Positions 35,807 through 44,545 of a stretch of DNA of 64,000 nt are shown here, piece by piece; within the stretch, counting starts at the first letter, position 1, and the number at the start of each line of letters is the position of its first letter. The DNA is from CBFFRJ01 sp051486985 (GTDB lineage: Bacteria; Pseudomonadota; Gammaproteobacteria; Enterobacterales; Enterobacteriaceae): positions 124,001 through 188,000 of the forward strand of contig NZ_JAHVDV010000002.1 in NCBI RefSeq assembly GCF_051486985.1. The letters run 5' to 3'. The position numbers were made by a program, and so were the translations under genes. The notes under the pieces were generated by a model. That model made no database searches. It had not been told where the DNA came from and saw nothing but the letters and a program-made list of their open reading frames with translations.

Positions 35807-36493
35807 ATGCTGTACGGGTTTTCACAAGTTATATTCCACGGTGCCTTGGTCACTCTTGAGCTGGCTATCAGCTCAGTGGTGCTGGCGGTGCTGATTGGGC
35901 TTGCGGGCGCGGGAGCGAAACTCTCGAAAAATCGTCCGCTGGCACTGATTTTCGAAGGTTACACCACCCTCATTCGCGGCGTGCCGGACCTCGTTCTGAT
36001 GCTGCTTATCTTTTACGGACTGCAAATCGCGCTCAATACGCTGACCGATGCAATAGGCATGGATCAGATCGATATTGATCCTATGGTGGCGGGTATCATT
36101 ACGCTCGGTTTTATTTACGGAGCCTATTTTACTGAGACCTTCCGTGGCGCGTTTATGGCCGTGCCGAAAGGGCATATTGAAGCTGCGACGGCGTTCGGTT
36201 TCACCAACGGCCAGACTTTCCGCCGCATTCTGTTTCCGGCGATGATGCGTTTTGCGCTGCCGGGTATCGGTAACAACTGGCAGGTTATTCTCAAGGCCAC
36301 GGCGCTGGTTTCCTTGCTGGGACTGGAAGATGTGGTCAAAGCAACCCAGCTTGCCGGAAAGAGCACCTGGGAGCCGTTCTACTTCGCCATTGTGTGTGGA
36401 GTTATCTATCTGGTGTTTACCACCGTATCTAATGGCGTACTGCTTCTTCTCGAACGTCGCTACTCCGTCGGTGTGAAGAGGGCTGACCTGTGA
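35807..36493 (+). CDS. hisQ: Histidine/lysine-arginine-ornithine ABC permease HisQ
   Basis: HisQ is one of the two inner-membrane subunits of the HisQMP2 importer. The 228-residue protein has about five transmembrane segments and the EAA motif EAATAFGFTNGQTFRRILFPAMM in its second half, which contacts HisP. Its stop overlaps the hisM start (GTGA), as expected for coupled subunits. Confidence 0.95.
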   Translation: MLYGFSQVIFHGALVTLELAISSVVLAVLIGLAGAGAKLSKNRPLALIFEGYTTLIRGVPDLVLMLLIFYGLQIALNTLTDAIGMDQIDIDPMVAGIITLGFIYGAYFTETFRGAFMAVPKGHIEAATAFGFTNGQTFRRILFPAMMRFALPGIGNNWQVILKATALVSLLGLEDVVKATQLAGKSTWEPFYFAIVCGVIYLVFTTVSNGVLLLLERRYSVGVKRADL

Positions 36494-37206
36494 TCGAGAT
36501 TATTCAGGAGTACTGGAAATCGCTGTTATGGACCGATGGCTACCGTTTTACCGGCGTGGCTGTCACCTTATGGCTGCTCATTTCGTCCGTAGTGATGGGC
36601 GGGATCCTGGCACTGTTTCTGGCGATCGGACGCGTCTCCAGTAACAGATACATTCAGTTCCCCATCTGGTTGTTTACCTATATTTTCCGTGGCACGCCAC
36701 TTTACGTGCAGCTGCTGGTTTTCTATTCCGGTATGTATACCCTGGAGGTCGTGAAGGGGACGGAGCTGTTGAACGCGTTTTTCCGAAGCGGTCTGAACTG
36801 CACGGTGCTGGCGCTGACGCTGAATACCTGCGCCTACACCACCGAGATTTTTGCCGGGGCGATACGCTCTGTACCGGCCGGGGAAATTGAAGCCGCACGG
36901 GCCTATGGTTTTTCATCTGTGAAGCTGTATCGCTGCATTATTCTACCCTCGGCGCTGCGTATTGCGTTACCGGCCTACAGCAACGAAGTTATTTTAATGC
37001 TGCACTCTACGGCGCTTGCCTTCACCGCGACGGTGCCGGATTTGCTGAAAATTGCCCGTGACATTAACTCCGCCACCTATCAGCCCTTTACCGCATTTGG
37101 TCTTGCTGCGGTGCTGTATCTGATTATCTCTTATGCACTGATTAGCATGTTCCGCAAAGCGGAAAAACGCTGGCTGCAGCATATAAAACCCTCTTCGACG
37201 CACTGA
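36490..37206 (+). CDS. hisM: Histidine/lysine-arginine-ornithine ABC permease HisM
   Basis: HisM pairs with HisQ in the membrane. The 238-residue protein begins at a GTG inside the hisQ stop. The EAA loop reads EAARAYGFSSVKLYRCIILPSAL. About five transmembrane segments are visible. The length equals E. coli HisM. Confidence 0.95.
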   Translation: MIEIIQEYWKSLLWTDGYRFTGVAVTLWLLISSVVMGGILALFLAIGRVSSNRYIQFPIWLFTYIFRGTPLYVQLLVFYSGMYTLEVVKGTELLNAFFRSGLNCTVLALTLNTCAYTTEIFAGAIRSVPAGEIEAARAYGFSSVKLYRCIILPSALRIALPAYSNEVILMLHSTALAFTATVPDLLKIARDINSATYQPFTAFGLAAVLYLIISYALISMFRKAEKRWLQHIKPSSTH

Positions 37207-37213
37207 GAACATC

Positions 37214-37987
37214 ATGTCTGACAATAAATTAAACGTTACCGATTTGCATAAACGCTATGGCGAGCATGAAGTGCTGAAAGGGGTGTCGCTGAAGGCTAAT
37301 GCCGGGGATGTCATAAGCATTATCGGCTCGTCAGGTTCGGGCAAGAGTACCTTTCTGCGCTGCATTAACTTCCTCGAAAAACCGAGTGAAGGGTCAATCG
37401 TGGTAAGCGGTGAGAATATCAATCTGGTACGCGATAAAGACGGCCAGCTGAAGGTTGCCGATAAGCATCAACTGCGGATGCTGCGCACCCGCCTGACCAT
37501 GGTATTCCAGCACTTCAATTTGTGGAGCCATATGACGGTACTGGAGAACGTCATGGAAGCGCCGATTCAGGTGCTGGGTCTGAGCAAACAGGAAGCCCGC
37601 GACCGTGCTGTCAAATACCTGGCTAAGGTCGGTATTGATGAGATGCAGCGGGCCAAATATCCGGTGCACCTTTCCGGAGGACAGCAGCAGCGTGTTTCTA
37701 TTGCCCGTGCGCTGGCGATGGAGCCGGAAGTGCTGCTGTTTGATGAGCCGACCTCCGCACTGGACCCGGAGCTGGTGGGCGAAGTACTGCGTATCATGCA
37801 GCAGCTCGCGGAAGAGGGAAAAACAATGGTCGTGGTGACGCACGAAATGGGCTTTGCCCGAACCGTCTCCAGCCACGTGATTTTCCTGCATCAGGGCAAA
37901 ATCGAAGAAGAAGGGACACCGGATGCGCTGTTCGGCAATCCCAAAAGTGCCCGTCTGCAGCAGTTTCTTAAAGGCTCACTTAAGTAA
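37214..37987 (+). CDS. hisP: Histidine transport ATP-binding protein HisP
   Basis: HisP is the ATPase subunit that energises HisQM. The 257-residue protein has Walker A GSSGSGKS (38-45), the ABC signature LSGGQQQRVS, Walker B LLFDEPTSALD and the switch histidine in VVTHEMGFA. It is the last gene of the transport operon and is followed by a hairpin. Confidence 0.96.
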   Translation: MSDNKLNVTDLHKRYGEHEVLKGVSLKANAGDVISIIGSSGSGKSTFLRCINFLEKPSEGSIVVSGENINLVRDKDGQLKVADKHQLRMLRTRLTMVFQHFNLWSHMTVLENVMEAPIQVLGLSKQEARDRAVKYLAKVGIDEMQRAKYPVHLSGGQQQRVSIARALAMEPEVLLFDEPTSALDPELVGEVLRIMQQLAEEGKTMVVVTHEMGFARTVSSHVIFLHQGKIEEEGTPDALFGNPKSARLQQFLKGSLK

Positions 37988-37993
37988 CAGACA

Positions 37994-38022
37994 GGCTACC
38001 GGCAGCGCCGGTAGCCCTTATT
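37994..38022. terminator. Hairpin terminator between hisP and dalR
   Basis: GGCTACCGGC (37994-38003) pairs with GCCGGTAGCC (38007-38016) around AGC. Only a weak T stretch follows on the plus strand. It separates two convergent genes. Confidence 0.75.
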
Positions 38023-38965
38023 CTGCGAGCAGTTTCAACGCGGTATCCTCGTCCGTGACCAGCCCGTTAACCCATCCCCCAATCAGGGCTGCGCGAATAG
38101 CGGCATATTTACGCTCACCGCCAGCAAACCCCACTACCGACCGGTCGGTATGACTACTCAGAGGCACGCTGGTTAACATGGCGTCCAGCTCTGAATTAAG
38201 GCGTACCCCGTCGTGATTAAAGAAATGACCCAGCATTTCTCCTGCGACATGCTGCTTTTCCAGATCCCGGACCTGCGCGTCGGTAATAAAGCCTTCGGTA
38301 TTCAGCGGGCAACCCAGCTGCACTTCCCCAATCCCCAGAAACGTGACATCGGCTGCCAGGGCACGGGCGGCGACACGCTGATAAACCTGATGCTGACACC
38401 AGCTGGTTTTATCTTCCGGGCTGTCGGCATAAAGCGGGGCGGGAATAAAGTAATACTTGCCCTGCATTTTCTCCGCCATTTTCAGCGGCACATCGTAACG
38501 GGTACCGGAATCATCCCGGGCGATAGCGCCAATCATGGAGACACACTGATGCTGCGGGCGATCCTGCCAGGGCAGGGCGTCAATCACTGCGCGCAGGGTT
38601 TTTCCGGAGCCTACCCCAAACACCTGTGGCGCGGTATTGTCGATAAATTGCGACATGACCTCTGCCCCTTCCACCGCCAGCATCTGCTGTATGGCCTCGT
38701 CCTCAAGCCCGGAAGAGGGCACGACCCGGCATAAGCCAAGGGCGTACTTTTCCTGCAGATCCCGCGCCAGTTTCAAACAGCGTGTCACCGGATGGCTGAT
38801 ATTTACCGTCACCATTCCCATCTCCCGCGCGCCGGAAATCAACCGTTGGGCAACCTGACGAGATAACCCCAGCGCGGCGGCAATGTCCTGCTGCGTCAAC
38901 CCGGCGACGTAATACATCCAGGCGGCGCGGGCAGCGAGTTCCTGTTTCTTCTCTTCTTTGTTCAT
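38018..38965 (-). CDS. dalR: SorC-family regulator of the D-arabinitol genes
   Basis: The 315-residue protein has an N-terminal helix-turn-helix (about residues 20-45, LTQQDIAAALGLSRQVAQRL) and a C-terminal sugar-binding domain of the SorC/DeoR type (VFGVGSGKTLRAVI; FLGIGEVQLGCPLN). These regulators respond to phosphorylated sugars. The ATG at 38965 follows GGGGAA; the longer frame lacks support. It is divergent from dalD and so is the likely local regulator. The name dalR is by analogy with Klebsiella. Confidence 0.82.
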   Translation of the reverse strand: MNKEEKKQELAARAAWMYYVAGLTQQDIAAALGLSRQVAQRLISGAREMGMVTVNISHPVTRCLKLARDLQEKYALGLCRVVPSSGLEDEAIQQMLAVEGAEVMSQFIDNTAPQVFGVGSGKTLRAVIDALPWQDRPQHQCVSMIGAIARDDSGTRYDVPLKMAEKMQGKYYFIPAPLYADSPEDKTSWCQHQVYQRVAARALAADVTFLGIGEVQLGCPLNTEGFITDAQVRDLEKQHVAGEMLGHFFNHDGVRLNSELDAMLTSVPLSSHTDRSVVGFAGGERKYAAIRAALIGGWVNGLVTDEDTALKLLAE

Positions 38966-39007
38966 CAACGCATTCCCCAAAAGTTCTGCTGACAGTGTAC
39001 GCGAAAC

Positions 39008-39132
39008 GGGCAGCGCAACAAAAATGGGCAAATGTAATTTTTAAGGGCAAAAGCCATTTTCGTGAAGGGCATCGCAGAACGATCCTGTATCCGGCTACTA
39101 ACATACGTTCAACAAACGGGCATAAGCCCGTT
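39008..39132. promoter_or_regulatory. Divergent dalR-dalD control region with GGGCA repeats
   Basis: GGGCA(A/T/G) occurs at 39008, 39026, 39045, 39067 and 39118, the first four about 18-22 bp apart. A palindrome AACGGGC-ATAA-GCCCGTT spans 39115-39132, just before dalD. These are candidate DalR operators. No other gene is seen in the gap. Confidence 0.4.
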
Positions 39133-39164
39133 AAACAGTCAAATGCTCATAAAAGGTGATGATT

Positions 39165-40562
39165 ATGTCCGAGAAGAAAGCGGTGTGGATGCATATTGGT
39201 GCCGGGTCGTTTCATCGTGCTCATCAGGCGTGGTATTTGCACAAATTGCTGGAGCAGGGGGATGACCGCTGGAGTATCGCGCTGGGAAACATTCGTGATG
39301 ATGCCAGTGCGCTGCTCACAAGCCTTGCCGCTCAGAATGGCGAATATGTGCTGGAAACCGTCTCCCCGGAGGGCGAGCGCCAGTACGAAACCATTACCTC
39401 CATTCGCAAGGTGTTGCCGTGGGACCGCGACATCAGCGCCCTGGTGAAACAGGGCGCCGATGCGCAAACGCGGGTTATCGCTTTTACCGTGACCGAAAGC
39501 GGTTATTACCTGACGCCGGAGCACGAGCTGGATATGCAACAGGCGGATGTGAAGGCGGATTTACAGGATGGCATCCGCACCCTGTACGGCGCGCTGACCC
39601 GTATTCTGAAAGCGCGTATTGCGGCGCATGGCGAACCGGTGACCCTGCTGAACTGCGATAATTTGCGTCATAACGGCGAGCGTTTCCGTCATGGTTTTCT
39701 CTCCTTCCTGCAGGCCAAAGGTGAAACGGAGCTCTTTGCCTGGGTCAAAGCCCACACCACCTCACCCAACACCATGGTTGACCGCATCACCCCGCGTCCG
39801 ACGCCGGATGTGGCAGAGCGCGTGCTGGCAGCAACGGGCATCCATGACGCCGTACCGGTGATGGGTGAATCTTTCATTCAGTGGGTCATTGAGGATGATT
39901 TTATCAATGGTCGCCCGGCGCTGGAAAAAGTTGGCGTTGAGCTGGTGGCCTCCGTGCTCCCCTGGGAAGAGGCGAAAATTCGTATTCTTAATGCCACCCA
40001 TAGCTGCATTGCCTGGGCAGGTACGCTGATTGGTCTGAGCTATATAGACGACAGCACCCGGCAGAGCGCCATCCGCCAGATGGCCTGGGAGTATGTCTCC
40101 CGCGATGTGATCCCATCGCTAACGCCAAGCCCGCTGGATCTGGCGCAGTACCGCGACGTAGTCCTCGCGCGCTTTAGTAATCCCTATATCAAAGATACCA
40201 ACCAGCGTGTCGCGGCGGACGGCCTGTCAAAAATTCCGGGGATGGTCACACCGACGCTTATCGCGTGTTACAAACGCGGTGCCGCACCGACTGCCACCGC
40301 CGTGCTGCCCGCCCTTTTCTTCCTGTTCCTCAAACGCTGGGCCGATGGTTCTCTGCCCTACACCTATCAGGATGGGGTGATGCAACCTGACGCGGTGCGT
40401 GCGGTGTTTGAAGCAAAAGACCCGCTTGCGGTGTGGGCTGCTGACGAGGCGCTTTTTGCAGAGCTGGCGAACTCGGCTGAATTCCTCACTCTGCTGCGCC
40501 GCACCGTGGCAGAACTTGAGCAGTGGTTAACGCAACCTGAATCGCAACTGGCGGCAGTGTAA
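39165..40562 (+). CDS. dalD: D-arabinitol 4-dehydrogenase
   Basis: DalD oxidises D-arabinitol to D-xylulose with NAD. It belongs to the mannitol dehydrogenase family of long-chain polyol dehydrogenases. It has HIGAGSFHRAHQAWYLH at the N-terminus and LNATHSCIAWAGTLIG in the C-terminal domain with the catalytic lysine region upstream (WEEAKIRILN). The ATG at 39165 has AAAAGG eight bases upstream and gives 465 residues. GTG and ATG codons just before it are less well placed. The kinase and transporter beside it support the assignment over mannitol or fructuronate. Confidence 0.87.
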   Translation: MSEKKAVWMHIGAGSFHRAHQAWYLHKLLEQGDDRWSIALGNIRDDASALLTSLAAQNGEYVLETVSPEGERQYETITSIRKVLPWDRDISALVKQGADAQTRVIAFTVTESGYYLTPEHELDMQQADVKADLQDGIRTLYGALTRILKARIAAHGEPVTLLNCDNLRHNGERFRHGFLSFLQAKGETELFAWVKAHTTSPNTMVDRITPRPTPDVAERVLAATGIHDAVPVMGESFIQWVIEDDFINGRPALEKVGVELVASVLPWEEAKIRILNATHSCIAWAGTLIGLSYIDDSTRQSAIRQMAWEYVSRDVIPSLTPSPLDLAQYRDVVLARFSNPYIKDTNQRVAADGLSKIPGMVTPTLIACYKRGAAPTATAVLPALFFLFLKRWADGSLPYTYQDGVMQPDAVRAVFEAKDPLAVWAADEALFAELANSAEFLTLLRRTVAELEQWLTQPESQLAAV

Positions 40563-40571
40563 GGGGGCGCT

Positions 40572-42032
40572 ATGTATCTGGGCATTGATATTGGTACCTC
40601 AGAATTAAAAGCACTGCTTATTGACACCACCGGCGAAATTGTTGGCTCGGCGCACGCTGCACTCACCGTGCAGCGTCCACATCCGCACTGGGCGGAGCAG
40701 GACCCGCTTGCCTGGTGGCAGGCCTGTGGCCGCGTGGTGGCCGAACTGCGTCAGCAGCATCCGCAGCAGTGGGCGGCAATTCGCGCGATAGGGTTGTCGG
40801 GGCAGATGCATGGCGCGGTGCTTCTCGACAAAGAGAACCAGGTTTTGCGCCCGTGCATATTATGGAATGACACCCGCAGCGCCGCGGAGTGCGCATGGCT
40901 GAGTGAGCATCATCCGGAAATGATGACCCTCAGCGGCAACATGATCATGCCGGGTTTCACCGCGCCCAAGCTGGTGTGGGTAGCCCGTCACGAGCCGGAG
41001 ATTTTTACCCGTGTCGCCAAAGTGCTGCTGCCGAAAGATTACCTGCGCTGGCGTCTCACCGGGGAGTTCGTGAGCGATCCGTCTGATGCGGCCGGCACGT
41101 TGTGGCTGGATGTGGCAAAACGCGACTGGTCTGACGAACTGCTGGCGATGACCTCTCTCAACCGCGGTCAGATGCCTGCGCTGGTGGAGGGCAGTGAGTG
41201 CAGCGGAACGCTGCGAGCGACACTCGCTACCGAGTGGGGGTTAAGTTCCTCGGTTATCGTCGCCGGTGGCGGAGGCGATAACGCCACCTCTGCGGTGGGC
41301 GTAGGGGCAGTAGCGCCGGGCGATGCGTTTATTTCACTCGGCACCTCCGGGGTGATTTTTGTGGTCAACGAGGCGCTGCAGGCTGACCCGAACTCTGGCG
41401 TACATGCCTTCTGTCACGCGCTGCCGGGCCGCTGGCACCAGATGAGCGTAATGCTCAGCGCGGCGAGCTGTCTGCGCTGGGTCTGCGATCTGCTGTCGGT
41501 GACCGAGAGCCAGCTTATGGAAGAGATTGCACAGCTTAGTGACGATGTGCGAAAACGCGCGCCGCTCTTCCTGCCCTATCTTTCAGGAGAGCGCACGCCG
41601 CATAACGATCCGCTGGCGGCGGGCAGCTTCTTTAATCTGCGCCATGAAACCAGCCGTGCACTGCTGGGGTATGCGGTGATAGAAGGGGTTACCTTCGGTC
41701 TGGCTGATGGTCTGAATGTGCTCGGTAACGCCAACATTACCCAGTGCAGCCTCACGGGCGGGGGCGCCCGCAGTACCGTCTGGGCGCAACTGATTGCCGA
41801 TGTGCTGAACATCCCGATGGTGACCCATCCCGCAAGCTCATCCGGTGCGCTGGGCGCCGCTCGCCTGGCGTGGCTCGCTGACGGCGGCCAGGAGGAAAAC
41901 GTGTGTCTTAAACCGCCGGTGGTGGCGCGTTATACCCCGCAGCCCGCACGGGCTGACTGGCTGGCAAAACGACTGGCGCTGTTCCGCCTGCTCTATCAGC
42001 AACAACAGGAAGCGCGCGCGTTACTGCCTTAA
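40572..42032 (+). CDS. dalK: D-xylulose kinase
   Basis: DalK phosphorylates D-xylulose to D-xylulose 5-phosphate. The 486-residue FGGY-family kinase starts YLGIDIGTSELKALL, has GLSGQMHGAVLLD near residue 78, DAAGTLWLDV, and ends with the ATP-binding GGGARSTVWAQLIAD motif. It is XylB-like. It follows dalD by nine bases with an AAGGGGG site. A small hairpin lies after it. Confidence 0.9.
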   Translation: MYLGIDIGTSELKALLIDTTGEIVGSAHAALTVQRPHPHWAEQDPLAWWQACGRVVAELRQQHPQQWAAIRAIGLSGQMHGAVLLDKENQVLRPCILWNDTRSAAECAWLSEHHPEMMTLSGNMIMPGFTAPKLVWVARHEPEIFTRVAKVLLPKDYLRWRLTGEFVSDPSDAAGTLWLDVAKRDWSDELLAMTSLNRGQMPALVEGSECSGTLRATLATEWGLSSSVIVAGGGGDNATSAVGVGAVAPGDAFISLGTSGVIFVVNEALQADPNSGVHAFCHALPGRWHQMSVMLSAASCLRWVCDLLSVTESQLMEEIAQLSDDVRKRAPLFLPYLSGERTPHNDPLAAGSFFNLRHETSRALLGYAVIEGVTFGLADGLNVLGNANITQCSLTGGGARSTVWAQLIADVLNIPMVTHPASSSGALGAARLAWLADGGQEENVCLKPPVVARYTPQPARADWLAKRLALFRLLYQQQQEARALLP

Positions 42033-42040
42033 TCCACATG

Positions 42041-42066
42041 CCCCGACCTCTGTACCGTCGTCGGGG
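42041..42066 (+). repeat. Intra-operon hairpin between dalK and dalT
   Basis: CCCCGAC (42041-42047) pairs with GTCGGGG (42060-42066). No T run follows. It could tune expression of the transporter relative to the enzymes. Confidence 0.5.
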
Positions 42067-42097
42067 TGACTCTCCTGGCTAATAAAGGAAGATTGTT

Positions 42098-43372
42098 ATG
42101 CAATCTAATGACTACTGGTTTGGCTTACCGAAAAAACTGCTCTGGGGATTTGTCGCCATCGCGATTTTTATGGCTGGCGATGGCTTTGAAATGGCATTCC
42201 TGTCCAAGCACATTACCGACATGGGATTCACGCCTGCTCAGTCGGCACTGGTCTTTACCTTGTATGGTCTTGCGGCAGCGCTGGCGGCCTGGGCATCCGG
42301 CGTGGTGGCGGAGCTAATAACACCACAGCGGGCAATGATCATCGGCTTTGTGCTGTGGGTCATCATGCATGCCCTGTTTATGTCGTTAGGCCTTGGGATG
42401 CGTAACTACCCGCTGATGCTGTTGTTCTATGGTATCCGCGGTCTGGCCTATCCGCTGTTTATTTACTCCTTCATGTTGATGCTGGTGCAGGTGCTGCCGC
42501 GTCCGAATCTGGCGGCGGCCACCGGCTGGTTCTGGGCTATGTACTCTGTCGGCATTGGCGTGGTGGGTAGCTATCTGCCGAGCCTGACTATCCCGATGTT
42601 TGGTGAAACCGGCACCCTGTGGTTTGCTATTGTCTGGGTGACCTGCGGTGGGCTGCTTGCCTGGTTCAGCCTGCGTAACGTGCCGGTGGATCGCTCGCGG
42701 GTGAACCTGCCGCTGCGCGATAAAATGACCGAGCTTTCCCGTGCGGGCACCATCTTGTTTACCAACCGCGATATCTTTTACGCCTGCCTTATCCGCATCA
42801 TCAATACGCTGTCGCTGTTCGGTTTTGCCATCGTCATGCCGCTGCTGTTTGTTGACCGGCTGGGCTTTAGCATCTCTGAATGGCTGCAAATCTGGGCGGT
42901 ATTCTTCTTCGTCACCATTTTTACCAATATCTTCTGGGGTATCGCTGGCGAGTATATCGGCTGGATCCGCCAGGTGCGCTGGTTTGGTTGCCTGGGAATG
43001 GCGATTTCCAGTCTGACCTTCTACTATCTGCCCCTTTACGCCGGGCATAATTTCGCCGTCGCCCTGATTCCTGCGGTGATGCTGGGGATTTTTGTCGCGG
43101 CATTCGTACCGATGACGGCGGTCTTCCCGACCCTTGAACCGCATCATAAAGGCGCTGCGGTCTCGATTTATAACCTCTCCGCCGGAATGAGTAACTTTGT
43201 TGCCCCGGCTATCGCCTCGGCACTGCTACCCTTCTTCGATATCGTAGGCGTGGTGTGGGCTTACACCGGGCTATACCTCTTTGCCGGTGTGCTGACCTTT
43301 ATCATCAAGGTGCCGCAGCCGAAGCGTGTTCCGTCTGAGCGAGGGGCAAAAGAGGCAGAACAGAGCGTGTAG
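42098..43372 (+). CDS. dalT: D-arabinitol MFS transporter
   Basis: The 424-residue major facilitator has 12 predicted transmembrane segments and is close to Klebsiella DalT (about 425) in length. The N-terminus MQSNDYWFGLPKKLLWGFVA and GDGFEMAFLSKHI are characteristic of the DalT/RbtT polyol branch. It ends the dal operon and would import D-arabinitol with protons. Ribitol is the alternative substrate, but the neighbouring dehydrogenase is of the arabinitol type. Confidence 0.85.
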   Translation: MQSNDYWFGLPKKLLWGFVAIAIFMAGDGFEMAFLSKHITDMGFTPAQSALVFTLYGLAAALAAWASGVVAELITPQRAMIIGFVLWVIMHALFMSLGLGMRNYPLMLLFYGIRGLAYPLFIYSFMLMLVQVLPRPNLAAATGWFWAMYSVGIGVVGSYLPSLTIPMFGETGTLWFAIVWVTCGGLLAWFSLRNVPVDRSRVNLPLRDKMTELSRAGTILFTNRDIFYACLIRIINTLSLFGFAIVMPLLFVDRLGFSISEWLQIWAVFFFVTIFTNIFWGIAGEYIGWIRQVRWFGCLGMAISSLTFYYLPLYAGHNFAVALIPAVMLGIFVAAFVPMTAVFPTLEPHHKGAAVSIYNLSAGMSNFVAPAIASALLPFFDIVGVVWAYTGLYLFAGVLTFIIKVPQPKRVPSERGAKEAEQSV

Positions 43373-43379
43373 GTCAGAT

Positions 43380-43964
43380 TTACCAGTTTCTCCAGGGTGA
43401 ACGCGAATTATCAGCAAGGATGAAGCGGTAGCGCAGGAAGCGCCCACCGTGGTTATTGATGTGTTTCTCCACCTCGACCCTGCGGGAGCCAGGAGGAACA
43501 TTTTTGTCATCCTCACAAAAGAAAATCGTGCGCTGAAGGTCATCGTCATAAAAGCGCATTCCAGCCTTACAGCTGCTAAAGCGAGCGGTCGCCGGGCCAG
43601 GGTGTTCTATTGAAAATGCCACCATCCGGCTCACCTTCTGGTCGGCAGTCAGCCTGACCAGCGCATCTGGCGTAAACCAGAACGTGACCATGACCATCAT
43701 TGCCGCAAAGAAAAAAGCCTTGAAGAGCGAAAAGGGGTTACCTGCAACCAGTGCGCCTCGCATCAGGTGACGCCAGGCAAAGAACAGACCCACCACGCAG
43801 GCCAGGGTGAGGATTATCAGCATATCAGGCGCATGTTCGCTAAGGTAAACCCGACGCCCAAGCGAGGCCGTGGTGATTAGCCATCCCAACCATATTCCGA
43901 ATATCGTAATCAGGATGACGTGGAGACGTTTCGATGTATTGATATGATATGTCGCCGGGGGCAT
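43380..43964 (-). CDS. Unrecognised inner-membrane protein
   Basis: This 194-residue protein is not recognised. Three hydrophobic stretches are visible: about 13-33 (HVILITIFGIWLGWLITTAS), 45-64 and 83-101. A C-terminal domain of about 90 residues follows, with two or three cysteines and a basic FRLRYRF-like end. It overlaps no neighbour and lies three bases from the acetyltransferase gene upstream, so the two are probably one transcript. It belongs to the non-E. coli segment and may be genus-specific. Confidence 0.7.
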   Translation of the reverse strand: MPPATYHINTSKRLHVILITIFGIWLGWLITTASLGRRVYLSEHAPDMLIILTLACVVGLFFAWRHLMRGALVAGNPFSLFKAFFFAAMMVMVTFWFTPDALVRLTADQKVSRMVAFSIEHPGPATARFSSCKAGMRFYDDDLQRTIFFCEDDKNVPPGSRRVEVEKHINNHGGRFLRYRFILADNSRSPWRNW

Positions 43965-43967
43965 CTG

Positions 43968-44468
43968 TTATGCCTCCTTTTCCAGGCGGTAAACCCAGTC
44001 GTCATACTTTTTGCCGTTAAGGGTGAAAGCCTGCTGAAGAACCTGTACACGCGTGAACCCGAGCTTTTCCAGTACCCGCACCGATCCCTGATTATCTGCC
44101 AGCACCCAGGCGTTGAGCGCAGTCACAGCCGTCTGCTTAAAAGCGTGATCCCGCAAAGCGGTAAGTGCCTCACTGGCAAAGCCTTTTCCCTGCGCAAAAG
44201 GGGCAATTGAATAGCCGACATCGGCCTCCTGCGGGTGCTGGGGGCTGATTTGCAGGCCAATGTCGCCCAGCGCCTCACCTGAGCTGTCGCGAATGATAAA
44301 GGCATTTTCATCACTAAGACGGGTGGTAAAGAGCGTGCGCGTATCGAACTCCGCCGCGATATTGCCCATAAAACGCATAATATCCGGGCTTTGACGCAGG
44401 GCGAGAAAAAAGGGCCAGTCGGCATCCGTAAAGGGGGAAAGCGTCAAACGCGGGGTGCGTAATATCAT
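43968..44468 (-). CDS. GNAT acetyltransferase, RimJ/RimL-like
   Basis: A GNAT N-acetyltransferase of the ribosomal-protein-alanine (RimJ/RimL/Acetyltransf_3) type. It begins LRTPRLTLSPFTDADWPFF and has the acetyl-CoA pyrophosphate loop in APFAQGKGFASEAL. The C-terminus NQGSVRVLEKLGFTRV is typical. The open frame starts at an ATG at 44480 directly abutting GGAAGGA; the ATG at 44468 is better spaced and matches family starts, giving 166 residues. The substrate is unknown. Confidence 0.8.
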   Translation of the reverse strand: MILRTPRLTLSPFTDADWPFFLALRQSPDIMRFMGNIAAEFDTRTLFTTRLSDENAFIIRDSSGEALGDIGLQISPQHPQEADVGYSIAPFAQGKGFASEALTALRDHAFKQTAVTALNAWVLADNQGSVRVLEKLGFTRVQVLQQAFTLNGKKYDDWVYRLEKEA

Positions 44469-44545
44469 AAAAAAAGGCATTCCTTCCGGTGGAAAGCATT
44501 AGCTTAGCACCGGAAGGCGAGTGGTAAACCCCTGGATCAAGTGGG

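Noticed and set aside
39008..39132. CRISPR-like spacing of GGGCA repeats
   Set aside because: The repeats are five to seven bases long, with irregular spacing and no cas genes; they are better read as operator motifs.
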